Below, one piece after another: positions 42,802-51,436 of a stretch of DNA of 64,000 nucleotides. Below the pieces are notes generated by a model. It saw nothing but the letters and a program-made list of their open reading frames with translations. It was not told the DNA's origin and searched no databases. Origin of the DNA: JBAZMA01 sp041649995 (GTDB taxonomy: Bacteria > Omnitrophota > Gorgyraeia > Velamenicoccales > Velamenicoccaceae); NCBI GenBank assembly GCA_041649995.1, contig JBAZMA010000005.1:52776-116775 (forward strand), written 5' to 3'. How positions within the stretch are numbered: the first letter of the stretch is position 1; the number at the start of each line of letters is the position of its first letter. The translations under genes and the position numbers were made by a program.

Positions 42802-43961
42802 GGCTGTGTTTTTTCTCCGGTTTCCTGAAACAGGCAACGATATCTGGCGACCATCGTCTCGTCCTGAATGACGCGCTGGGCGAAAGCCCTGGCCCCCTGG
42901 GACCATTGCTGGTATATCACGTTATCCATAGCCAGGCATGCCCGCAGCGCTTCCCTGAACTTCTCCGGTTCTTCCAGGGGAAAGTCCCATCCGACCCTTG
43001 CCTTTGCCAGCCCGCGCCAGGGCGTTCTGTCGCTGATCAAAACAGGGCATCCCGCAGAAAGGGCCTCCAAAATCGCGTGTCCGAAATTTTCTCCGCGTGT
43101 GGGCAAAATAAAAAAGTCGCCATCCTCCATGACCGCTGCGACCTGTTGGTGAGACACGACTCCGCGATAACGAACCTGGATATTTTCCTTAAATGAGGAC
43201 ATGAGTTTTTGGCAACAGCGCCAGTAAGCCTCGTCTTCTATCGGGCCGTAGATATCGAAGAAAACCTCTCCTTCCAGCCCTTCAACCATTTTCAGGGCGG
43301 CATCAAGATTTTTCATCCGGCAAATACGGGACAAAAATACAAGCTTGAGCCGATTTTTGGTTTTTTCCTTTTTCAGGCCCTTTTCCTGACAAAGCTGGGG
43401 AGCGGTCAAATCAGGAGCAACGATGACAGCCGCTCCTGGCCCTATCTGTCTTCTGATATCATCCGCTTCATGATCGCTGGACGCCTGCCAAAAGATATCC
43501 TTAAACAATCCGCACACCTTGCCCATCGTCATATAAACGCGTTTTTTAAATCCCTTGATGGCCATAGCCCCAGGAGAAAATTCTCCCCTGGGAGCAAGCA
43601 CAAGCCGCGCTGCGGGCGTCAACCCCAACTTCCTCAAGACAAGAGGCTTAACCGTGAAATAGGAAAAGAAGCTGTTCAAATAAAGGACATCGTGAGGCGT
43701 TGTGTTCAAGATCCTGCGGAAACCCGGCAGAGAACGCCTTTTTTCCGACATATAAAAAACCTCCGCCTTGCCCACCTTATTCCAAGAGTCAGGCCGGATA
43801 CCTTCATAAGGGCCGGCATCGCCAGAATCACGGTCAGCTGTCGTAATGGAGAATTTGAATTCACTCCCGAGCCTCGCGACCATATTGGCAAGAGCCTGGA
43901 CAGGCCCTCCGCTTTTGCATCCGGGAAGATACGTCCCGACAAAAACAAGAACGTTAAGCAT
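42798..43961 (-). CDS. family 4 glycosyltransferase
   Basis: A 387-residue GT-B enzyme. VFVGTYLPGCKSGGPVQALANM at the N-terminus and KLVFLSRICRMKNLDAALKM, DFFILPTRGENFGHAILEALSAGCPVLISDRTPW at the C-terminus are GT4 hallmarks, with the E-x7-E nucleotide-sugar motif present. It adds a hexose-type sugar to the growing glycan in the cytoplasm. AGGAG seven bases before this ATG supports it over one 18 bases upstream. Sugar specificity is unknown. Confidence 0.87.
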   Translation of the reverse strand: MLNVLVFVGTYLPGCKSGGPVQALANMVARLGSEFKFSITTADRDSGDAGPYEGIRPDSWNKVGKAEVFYMSEKRRSLPGFRRILNTTPHDVLYLNSFFSYFTVKPLVLRKLGLTPAARLVLAPRGEFSPGAMAIKGFKKRVYMTMGKVCGLFKDIFWQASSDHEADDIRRQIGPGAAVIVAPDLTAPQLCQEKGLKKEKTKNRLKLVFLSRICRMKNLDAALKMVEGLEGEVFFDIYGPIEDEAYWRCCQKLMSSFKENIQVRYRGVVSHQQVAAVMEDGDFFILPTRGENFGHAILEALSAGCPVLISDRTPWRGLAKARVGWDFPLEEPEKFREALRACLAMDNVIYQQWSQGARAFAQRVIQDETMVARYRCLFQETGEKTQP

Positions 43962-45309
43962 GCGTCTGCTCCTGCGCACTTGCGCTCATACGATCATCCC
44001 CTGAAACAAAAGCGGAACGGGCGGCTTCTTTCTGACGAGACTGTATCAAGAGGAAAAGTACCGTCGCAGAAACCCAGAAAATCGTGGAAAATCTGTTGAT
44101 CGTAATGACCGGACCTCCGAAATTGCCCGCCAAAACAAGGAAAAAATAAGCCAAAAGGAGCCTTCCTTCGTCATACCCCCTGAGAAAACCACGCCAGGCA
44201 TATCTCAAAAAAATCGCAAGCAGGACAATATAACCCAGGAGAGCCAACAAGCCTCCCTGCACAAAAAATTCTAAAAATCCGTTATCAAAACAGGAAACAA
44301 CGCCATAACCATAGCCCCAAAGGGGTTCCTCTATCCAAACTTTGCTGAATTTTTCCGGAATAGTGCTATACACTGCTCCTAATCTGCCTCCTGTATAGAG
44401 TTCGATAAGATTTGTATCCGCTTTGATCTGGAATAAACGAAAAAAATAGGAATAGCCGTTCCACGAATTCTTCACCCATACCGCCAGGCACAGTCCCAGG
44501 GCCCCGACAAACATAAAGTGGCGGTTAAGATGTTTCTTTAAGACGAAAAAAGGATTCCAATAAACCAAAAAAATCAGCGTTCCTACTAAAATAAAAATCT
44601 TTGAAACAGTCATTAAACCGCCGAGGAATAAAAGGATCAGAAGGCTGTAATCAAGAAAGTTGGTCTTCCTGTGGTGACGATTGAGGTAAGCCCAGGACAA
44701 CAGGCCCAACGAATAGGTCAATCCGGCCTCTAAAGGCTGATTGAAAATCCCGGAATAACGGCCCATGGACATCGCCAGTTCCCAGACAGAAGGGCCTTCA
44801 AAACAACTTCTGACAAAGGGCGTCAGGAAAGCGTTCAGATTAAAGAAAAGGGACAAAAGCACAATGATTGAATTCAGGCTTAATAAAACAACAACCATAC
44901 GGCAAACACCTTTGAAAACGCGAGACAGAGCGTCATAAGATAAACGCTTCATAAAACCGAGGATCAAAACAATAATGGCCGCAGGCTGCAGAAAGTTTTC
45001 CAGAGAAGATATAACCTTGCTGACAGAAACTATGGAATGACTCCCATCTGAGGAGACCATCAATGTCCAGAAAGAGATCAGCAACAAAATAGCAATAATT
45101 CCCAATAAAGGCGGATACCAACGGACAATCCGCCGATTCAAAATCAGAAAAGGGATCGCGATCAACAACAAAGGATAGATCATTAAGTGCTCACACCTGA
45201 GTCCATAAGAGGGAAAGACATACGGGCCAAAAGCTGAAAGGACGAGCAGATATGGGATCAGGTCTCCCCAGGCATGGCTTCCTGTTGAACACAAGATTTT
45301 TCGATTCAA
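43954..45309 (-). CDS. second O-antigen polymerase/ligase-like membrane protein
   Basis: A 451-residue multi-pass protein with about eleven hydrophobic segments. A large loop holds GGRLGAVYSTIPEKFSKVW and GYGYGVVSCFDNGFLEFFVQGGLLALLG, in the position of the Wzy_C loop but without the H-N-x-x-L form. It more likely polymerises repeat units (Wzy) while the 25251-26702 protein is closer to a ligase; that split is inference. The start is TTG, coupled to the preceding stop (TTGA) with a purine-rich GGGGG before it. Confidence 0.75.
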   Translation of the reverse strand: MNRKILCSTGSHAWGDLIPYLLVLSAFGPYVFPSYGLRCEHLMIYPLLLIAIPFLILNRRIVRWYPPLLGIIAILLLISFWTLMVSSDGSHSIVSVSKVISSLENFLQPAAIIVLILGFMKRLSYDALSRVFKGVCRMVVVLLSLNSIIVLLSLFFNLNAFLTPFVRSCFEGPSVWELAMSMGRYSGIFNQPLEAGLTYSLGLLSWAYLNRHHRKTNFLDYSLLILLFLGGLMTVSKIFILVGTLIFLVYWNPFFVLKKHLNRHFMFVGALGLCLAVWVKNSWNGYSYFFRLFQIKADTNLIELYTGGRLGAVYSTIPEKFSKVWIEEPLWGYGYGVVSCFDNGFLEFFVQGGLLALLGYIVLLAIFLRYAWRGFLRGYDEGRLLLAYFFLVLAGNFGGPVITINRFSTIFWVSATVLFLLIQSRQKEAARSAFVSGDDRMSASAQEQTHA

Positions 45310-46211
45310 GAAAGCCCCCTTTTCCCGCTCCCCTTTATTCTACCTATCAGCCAGGCGATATCTCCCTGTCCGATATACAAACCCGCCTTTAAAGCATAAA
45401 TAAAAAACTTCGTGACCCTGTCAATGGCGCCCGCTTCACCATAGGATTTCCTTAAAGCGGAAATTTCGCTGCGGGAAACATGACTGAATTTTTGTGTTTT
45501 CTGCCCCGGGTGTGACCGTTCACAAGATAGAAAATCCCTCAAGAAGACGACAACAGGATCCGCAAGCAGGAATCTGATAATAAGGTCATTATCCAAAACG
45601 TTGGAAAGCCTTTCGTTAATCCCTCCAACATTCAAAAAAAGCTTCCGGCTCCAGAACATTGAAGGCTGGGATATGCTGAATAAACCGTGCAAGATCGCGC
45701 GTTTTGAAAACAAGCCGTTAAAGGGAATGTTCCTATGCTCTCTCAGGATCGCGTCGTTACAGTCGGTCAAATAGGTATTGCCGTAAATCAGATCCGCCTC
45801 TTTTTTGACAAAAAGTGCGGCGATCTTTTTCAAAGTTCCAGGGGTATAGAGATCATCAGAACAAAGCCAGGCCAAGATATCTCCGGAGCACATTTTAAAA
45901 CCTTTATTGATGGCATTCGCCTGTCCTCCATCAGGCTCACTGACCCAATAGGACAGGTATTTGTCGTATTTCTTAATGATCTCTACGCTCCCGTCGCTGG
46001 AACCCCCGTCCATTATCAAATATTCCAGATTCGGGTAATTTTGATTGAGGACGCTCAAGATCGTCCTTTCAAGAAACGGGGCCTGATTGAAAGACGGAGT
46101 GACAATGGAAATCCTGGGCCAGGAGGCGCATTTTCCAAAAATGGGCGCTTCCTCAAAACGAGGTTGTAGGACAAATTCCTTGATCTCCTGAGAAGTAAAA
46201 TTTTTCATCAT
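45306..46211 (-). CDS. family 2 glycosyltransferase
   Basis: A GT-A enzyme of about 301 residues: ISIVTPSFNQAPFLERTILSVLNQNYPNLEYLIMDGGSSDGS (split motifs), YWVSEPDGGQANAINKGF, and WLCSDDLYTPGTL for the DxD-type metal site. It adds a sugar to the lipid-linked glycan in the cytoplasm. Two ATGs in tandem serve as possible starts; the Shine-Dalgarno signal is poor, so the start is uncertain by a few codons. Confidence 0.85.
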   Translation of the reverse strand: MMKNFTSQEIKEFVLQPRFEEAPIFGKCASWPRISIVTPSFNQAPFLERTILSVLNQNYPNLEYLIMDGGSSDGSVEIIKKYDKYLSYWVSEPDGGQANAINKGFKMCSGDILAWLCSDDLYTPGTLKKIAALFVKKEADLIYGNTYLTDCNDAILREHRNIPFNGLFSKRAILHGLFSISQPSMFWSRKLFLNVGGINERLSNVLDNDLIIRFLLADPVVVFLRDFLSCERSHPGQKTQKFSHVSRSEISALRKSYGEAGAIDRVTKFFIYALKAGLYIGQGDIAWLIGRIKGSGKRGLS

Positions 46212-46236
46212 CTTCCACAATGATGTTCGAATGACA

Positions 46237-47760
46237 TCATTTTTTCTGACGTTCTCTAAAATGTTGGTGGATTTTAAAAAGCTTCATAAATAACTTGGCT
46301 TCTATGGGGAAAGAAAAAAACCAATAATAGAGCCGATAGAAAGAGATTCTTTCATAAAGATAAAGCGGTAGGGTCAACAGCTTGATATAGAGCGGTTTTT
46401 TACGATAGCCGTAAAGAAGCTCGGCGGCCGTGGAATTACTGCTGAAATAATCGTCTCGCCTGATCATGGCCTTCTTCTCGTCCTCCGTATACCAGGGCAG
46501 CCATTGTTTTAAGAGATCATGATTCTCGGCGCTCGCAGTAACCCAGCCCCGGATGCTGTCCGGTTTCTTAAAACCTTCCCTGACAGCCAAGTCGCCGAAA
46601 ACCGTTGATGGAATGGCCGCGTAAACAAAGGCAACGATATTCAGGCTTTTATTGATCTTTCTCAGGCCTAGCGTATACCTGACGCTTTCCAGCAATTCGG
46701 CCTTGGTTTCCGTCGGATTCCCGAGGATAATAGATGTGTTGACCTTCATCCCTTCTTCCTGGAGTATCTTGAGCTTCTTTTCCACGGTTTCCAGGGTCTG
46801 ACCTTTATTCATCAGTTCAAAGATCCTTCTGGAGCCGGATTCCAACCCGCAGGCGACAGAATTGACGTTGAGCCTTTTTAATTCCCTGAGCATTTCCTTA
46901 TTGATACTGGAAAATCTGATACGCATGTAAAGCAATTCTATCCCGATCTGTTTGAGTTTCTCCATGATCTCCAGGGAGCGTTTTCCGTTAATCCAAAACT
47001 CATCGTCACAGAATGTGATTTTGTTGACGCCTGTCACCTTTTTTAAATATTTCGCTTTTTCTATGACATAATCCACCGAATGCGAGCACACCTGCTTTTT
47101 TCCGCGCTCGTCCCGGTAGATATCATCTTTGCTGTGAAAACAAAAACTGCATTGGAATAAACAGCCCCTCTGCGTCTCAAGAGGATCCAGCAGGACCAAA
47201 CCCGAGTGATCCCTTTGGAGATACAAGTTCCAGTCTTTCACAAAACTCAAATCATAGTCAAACCGGTCCAGATGGATGTTTGCGTCCGTCCTTCTGGGAG
47301 TCGTGATGACCTCTCCGTCTTCGGCGCGATAAATGATCCCCTTGACATCGCCCAACGGCCTATTTCCTCTCAAGGCATCGGCGACCTCAATGATGGTATC
47401 TTCACAATAGCCGATCCCCGCGATATCGATACTGGCTTCATTCATCGTTTCCGTTTTTAAACTGCTGATAAACTTGCCTCCAGCCAGCGTGGGGATTCCC
47501 CTGGACTTGGCCAAGGCGGCCAGAGACAACAGGTCCAAAGCCGAAGGCCCCATCCAGATTGAAAAACCGACAAAGAGATAATCATGGCAACGGATCTTTT
47601 CCCGGCACGCGTCCAATGTCCGGGAATCCACCACATGAAAGACTTCGCATTCATACCCGTGGCGCTTCAAATTGCTCGCCAGATAAATCAGCCCCACGGG
47701 GACTTGAATGCGTCCGCCCGCGTTAACAGCGTTCACCAACAGGATTTTTTTCCGTTCCAT
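46237..47760 (-). CDS. B12-binding-type radical SAM protein (2)
   Basis: About 507 residues. The N-terminal domain resembles the cobalamin-binding fold (ILLVNAVNAGG, VGLIYLASNLKRHGYECEVFHV, GFSIWMGPSALDLL) and lacks D-x-H-x-x-G. The radical SAM motif is QRGC-LFQ-C-SF-C with all three cysteines, and GLESGSRRIFELMNKG follows. It differs strongly from the other B12-type radical SAM protein in this locus. Start at the ATG before ERKKILLVN has AGAGGA upstream; an ATG 18 bases earlier overlaps the preceding stop and is possible. Function unknown. Confidence 0.82.
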   Translation of the reverse strand: MERKKILLVNAVNAGGRIQVPVGLIYLASNLKRHGYECEVFHVVDSRTLDACREKIRCHDYLFVGFSIWMGPSALDLLSLAALAKSRGIPTLAGGKFISSLKTETMNEASIDIAGIGYCEDTIIEVADALRGNRPLGDVKGIIYRAEDGEVITTPRRTDANIHLDRFDYDLSFVKDWNLYLQRDHSGLVLLDPLETQRGCLFQCSFCFHSKDDIYRDERGKKQVCSHSVDYVIEKAKYLKKVTGVNKITFCDDEFWINGKRSLEIMEKLKQIGIELLYMRIRFSSINKEMLRELKRLNVNSVACGLESGSRRIFELMNKGQTLETVEKKLKILQEEGMKVNTSIILGNPTETKAELLESVRYTLGLRKINKSLNIVAFVYAAIPSTVFGDLAVREGFKKPDSIRGWVTASAENHDLLKQWLPWYTEDEKKAMIRRDDYFSSNSTAAELLYGYRKKPLYIKLLTLPLYLYERISFYRLYYWFFSFPIEAKLFMKLFKIHQHFRERQKK

Positions 47761-47774
47761 AATCACAAATCCTC

Positions 47775-48980
47775 TCATTCCATAAGGGCCAGCATCCCTG
47801 TTTCCCACGCCTTTATCAGTTCCTTTTCATCGATTTGTCTCTTGTCGTCATCAAAAGATCCTATCTCATCCAGGCTCTTCAGGCTTTTCAACAAGCGGCT
47901 TTCACACTGCACCGTCACCTCTCGAAACGACTTTTTCAAATCTTCATCACTGAAGCAGAGCTCAAAGGCCCAGTATGAAGGGATCCCGTTCTTGCTCCCG
48001 AAAAGGACGGAATGCGAAGAAACCGTATAGACGGCGGCAAGACGATCATGATATTTAGAGAACGTCATTTCCGCGTTGATCTTTTCCTTGAAAAAATCAA
48101 ATCCCGCGCCCTCGCAGCCGGGCATGATCTTTTCCCCGTCAAAGGGATGCGGCTTATAAAAGACGGGGATATTTTTTTTCCCGTAATAATCCTTTATGGC
48201 TTTCGCGTATTGAGCGGTTTTTTCATACAAAAACTCACCGTTCAATTGGGTGAAAAAGCCTGCCATGCTGGCATCCCCAAAAAACAAGACGAACTTTTTT
48301 GGGGCCGCTGTCTGATCTTCTTTGCGTCTGGCTATGACAGGATAAGGCAAAGCCATAGGTGCGGCCGCGTCCGCCTTTCGCGCCTCATTGCCGCAGCATG
48401 GATTCTCCAGCAGCGCAACCCTGGGGAAAGGCAAAGCGGACACATGTTCCCGGTACATGAACTGACCGCTGGCAGACACATAACTTCGCATGGGATAACA
48501 ACCGAGCACGAAGGAATAAAACTGATTGAGGGCCGTCAACAGCCTGCTCAGCCTTCCCCCAAACTTCGTGATTTCAATCTGCTTTTTCGCGTAGGTCAAC
48601 AGAATAATTTTCGCCGGTTTAAGCCTTTCACTGATAAATTGAATTGCCAGATTCACGCTCATTTCAACGCTGATAAAAGCGAAAAAGATCGAATGCTGCC
48701 TGAAACGGATATTCCGCAGGGCTCTTTTAAAGGCCCTGCCCCGCAGGACCCCCTGAAGGATATTTCTCTGAAAATCGCATGTCGGCAGATGCCAAACCTC
48801 ATCGAACTCATCCAAAAATTCCCGGACATCCATCTGCGCCAAAAAATGATGATAGGGGATGACAGCCTCGACCCTATAGTCCGGATCGATCATTTTTAAA
48901 AGACGCGCCATGTTGACCATCGTCAAAAATGAACTTGGTTCTCCCCCGATAAAATAGAACGTTTTGGGCCCTTTATTCAT
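47775..48980 (-). CDS. GT-B-like glycosyltransferase of capsule/polysialyltransferase type (unassigned)
   Basis: About 401 residues, cytoplasmic. It has KTFYFIGGEPSSFLTMVNMARL at the N-terminus and, in the C-terminal half, PVFYKPHPFDGEK and TVSSHSVLFGSKNGIPSYW. The K-P-H-P motif followed by a serine-rich nucleotide-site turn is the feature of CMP-sialic or CMP-nonulosonic acid-dependent polysialyl- and related transferases, so it could add the CMP-legionaminate predicted from the upstream genes. That is inference from two short motifs. Alternative start 24 bases upstream. Confidence 0.55.
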   Translation of the reverse strand: MNKGPKTFYFIGGEPSSFLTMVNMARLLKMIDPDYRVEAVIPYHHFLAQMDVREFLDEFDEVWHLPTCDFQRNILQGVLRGRAFKRALRNIRFRQHSIFFAFISVEMSVNLAIQFISERLKPAKIILLTYAKKQIEITKFGGRLSRLLTALNQFYSFVLGCYPMRSYVSASGQFMYREHVSALPFPRVALLENPCCGNEARKADAAAPMALPYPVIARRKEDQTAAPKKFVLFFGDASMAGFFTQLNGEFLYEKTAQYAKAIKDYYGKKNIPVFYKPHPFDGEKIMPGCEGAGFDFFKEKINAEMTFSKYHDRLAAVYTVSSHSVLFGSKNGIPSYWAFELCFSDEDLKKSFREVTVQCESRLLKSLKSLDEIGSFDDDKRQIDEKELIKAWETGMLALME

Positions 48981-50622
48981 GGCAGTTATTGACGATGTCC
49001 TCATGATTTCTTATTTTTTCACCCATGCGTCTTAAAGAAGAATGCGGATCCTCAAGCGTTGAAGGAAGCTTCTTGATCTGTTCCCAGTCGACTTTGGCAT
49101 AGCGGTCCTTGGCGTAAAACGGAAAATCAAAATGGAGCATATAGTAAAAGTAATAGCACCATTTTTTTGCCATCTCGCGGTTGTCGCGCGCGGCCTGAAA
49201 CGCGGGAGTGGGATCATCCAGCAAGGCATAATATTGCTCGAGGGAATTGATCCCGACCCCGACTCCCCCCTCATTGAGGTAATGGATAAAACCGCCCACC
49301 AAAACAGGAACCCCGATCGCTGAAAGCTCATAACCAACCGATCCCACATAGGTCAGCCCGATCGTCTGTTTATTGACGATTTCGTAAGAGGTTACAGGTG
49401 TCGAAGGCGGCAGGATCACGATGTTTTCGGTCAATCTGGGAAAATGGGCTTTGATATAATCCATCATGCTGTAAGAACCTTTTTCCCAGACAAGCTCAGC
49501 CGGATGAATCTTGATGATCAGTTGCTTGTCCGTGTGTTTGAGAAAATATTCCATGGTTCGGTCGAACATATCGGCAAAGCCCTTGAAAGCCGCTGATTGC
49601 TTTTCAAGTACAGAATCCCAGATCATATGGGTGTAGAAGATGAATCGATAGGGGTAGGATTTCTTGTCGAGGCCGGCTAAAACCTCCTTTTTCTTTCCGG
49701 CAGCCACCTCGCCATAAAGCTGAAGATCGATGCCGAGATTTTTGAAAAATCTCCGGTTGATATAGTCATCGACTTTGCCTGACTCTTGCGGGGTCAAATC
49801 CCTGGTTTTCAATTGTTCCCATGATTTTGGATAGAACATATCCCACTCATGCCCATTGCGGTGAAACGCGATCGAACCGGGATGGATGATCCCCAGCGAA
49901 TAAATGATCGAATCGACATTCCGGGCCCTGAAATAATCATAAAAAGGGCCCCATGTCGCGTAAACGCCGTGGACGGTGAGGATATGAGCGATCTGCCCGC
50001 CATAGGTCTCATAAATCCGGTGCGCCAGTTCGGCGGAAAGGCAAGCCTGCGTGAGTTTGGCTTTAAAAATTTCAACCTGCTCCGGATTGTTTTCATCAAA
50101 GGAATGCGTGAGAAAATAACGAATAACCGATGCCATGGCGTGCTCTGCGACCGCGACCCCGTGCCATTTCATATTTTTCAGCCCCTGGAAATCCCGGGAG
50201 GAATATACGGCTTTTCTGATGTCCTCCATGCGCCGGTGAGTCAAAAACCCGCCATAAGAGCAATATTCCAACCCCAGAGACCTGATCAGGGCCTTGCGAT
50301 GGCTTTTGCAGCGGCCGCACAGGATCTTGCGCGTCTTCAAGGTCGCGTGCGTCTCGGCATCGCAGGAATCCAGGACATTATCGCAATACAGCATAAGCAC
50401 CCTTAATCCGGAAGCCTCCAGGGCATGGGCAACAGTGCTTTCAAGATATGTCTGGGGATTCTTAACCAAGGTCCTGACAGTAAGGAAAAGCGCGATCTTG
50501 CTGTTTTTGAGCTCCGGTTTTTTGATGCGCGAGAAGATCCGTTTATTCCTGCCTATATAAGAGGGATAAACGATCCGATCATGCAGAAAACGGAATAATC
50601 CTATTTGAGCTAATTTTTTCAT
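48973..50622 (-). CDS. large capsule-biosynthesis-like glycosyltransferase (unassigned)
   Basis: A 549-residue soluble protein. Recognisable elements are IALFLTVRTLVKNPQTYLES, YSLGIIHPGSIAFHRNGHEWD, KQLIIKIHPAELVWEKGSY and TYVGSVGYELSAIGVPVLVGGF, the last two being a K-x-H-P-x-E and nucleotide-site pair found in capsule polysaccharide GT-B proteins. The N-terminal half, with several cysteines near 105-120, is unlike anything I can name. It abuts the preceding methyltransferase stop (TAAATG). Probably a cytoplasmic glycosyltransferase or polymer export-related enzyme. Confidence 0.55.
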   Translation of the reverse strand: MKKLAQIGLFRFLHDRIVYPSYIGRNKRIFSRIKKPELKNSKIALFLTVRTLVKNPQTYLESTVAHALEASGLRVLMLYCDNVLDSCDAETHATLKTRKILCGRCKSHRKALIRSLGLEYCSYGGFLTHRRMEDIRKAVYSSRDFQGLKNMKWHGVAVAEHAMASVIRYFLTHSFDENNPEQVEIFKAKLTQACLSAELAHRIYETYGGQIAHILTVHGVYATWGPFYDYFRARNVDSIIYSLGIIHPGSIAFHRNGHEWDMFYPKSWEQLKTRDLTPQESGKVDDYINRRFFKNLGIDLQLYGEVAAGKKKEVLAGLDKKSYPYRFIFYTHMIWDSVLEKQSAAFKGFADMFDRTMEYFLKHTDKQLIIKIHPAELVWEKGSYSMMDYIKAHFPRLTENIVILPPSTPVTSYEIVNKQTIGLTYVGSVGYELSAIGVPVLVGGFIHYLNEGGVGVGINSLEQYYALLDDPTPAFQAARDNREMAKKWCYYFYYMLHFDFPFYAKDRYAKVDWEQIKKLPSTLEDPHSSLRRMGEKIRNHEDIVNNCHE

Positions 50623-51396
50623 TTATTTCTCAATAATTAAAAATTTCCAAGGCTGAATGATATAATTATTGACCTGCATTCCATTGACGATGACCGTCAA
50701 ATCATGAGGTCTTTTTCCGTCTTTGTAGTTTGAACTTCCGATACGTTCAGGCTTATAATCTTTATCCTCAAACAATCTGTATTTCTTTACGCCCCGCAAG
50801 TGATGGACGAGTTTCAACACATATTCTTCGGAATAAATATTGAAAAAATGGAAGTTGTTCGGTTCTCCATCATCATTGTATTGTTCGGGTCGGTTGATCT
50901 GCTTTATTCGAAAAGCGGTTTTTCCGATCAGCGTCCGGATGATGAGGAATTTTCTTGAAACCCGCCATAATTCCCGAATGGGCTTCTCCACCGAAGGCAG
51001 ATGCAATAAAACGTTATTGCACATGACCACATCGGCATAACGATCCCTCAATTTCAAATTAAAAACATCCCCCTGCTGAAAAACACATGATTTTCTCAAA
51101 GGGTTTATATTCAGATCACTGCCAAACGCCTTTTTTGCCAAGGCAATATAACGGGCTGTCGCGTCTATCCCATGATAGTGAAACGGGACCTTCAAGAAGC
51201 GATCCAAAGACACCAGATAATGCCCACCGCCGCACCCGGCGTCTAAAATCATGTCATTCTTTTTCACAAATTTAGCCACATGTTTGGCGACAGCACGGCT
51301 GCTTTCCATCTCGGAAAGTTCATGGACGGCTCGTTTATAAAATATTTCTCCGTATCCCTTATCCTTGTCCCAAACACGCCACGGGTCTTTCGCCAT
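50623..51396 (-). CDS. class I SAM-dependent methyltransferase
   Basis: A 257-residue methyltransferase: MILDAGCGGGHYLVSLDRFL (motif I near 50), YHGIDATARYIALAKKAFG, ADVVMCNNVLLHLPSVEKPIREL, and RKFLIIRTLIG. Later residues (NFHFFNIYSEEYVLKLV) are typical of sugar or lipid methyltransferases without a fixed substrate. GGAGG before the ATG supports the start; a further ATG 12 bases upstream is less likely. Base composition is more AT-rich than most of the locus. Confidence 0.8.
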   Translation of the reverse strand: MAKDPWRVWDKDKGYGEIFYKRAVHELSEMESSRAVAKHVAKFVKKNDMILDAGCGGGHYLVSLDRFLKVPFHYHGIDATARYIALAKKAFGSDLNINPLRKSCVFQQGDVFNLKLRDRYADVVMCNNVLLHLPSVEKPIRELWRVSRKFLIIRTLIGKTAFRIKQINRPEQYNDDGEPNNFHFFNIYSEEYVLKLVHHLRGVKKYRLFEDKDYKPERIGSSNYKDGKRPHDLTVIVNGMQVNNYIIQPWKFLIIEK

Positions 51397-51436
51397 GCAT
51401 TCCTCCATTCGGTCTTACAGGGTTTCTGGCTAAAAG

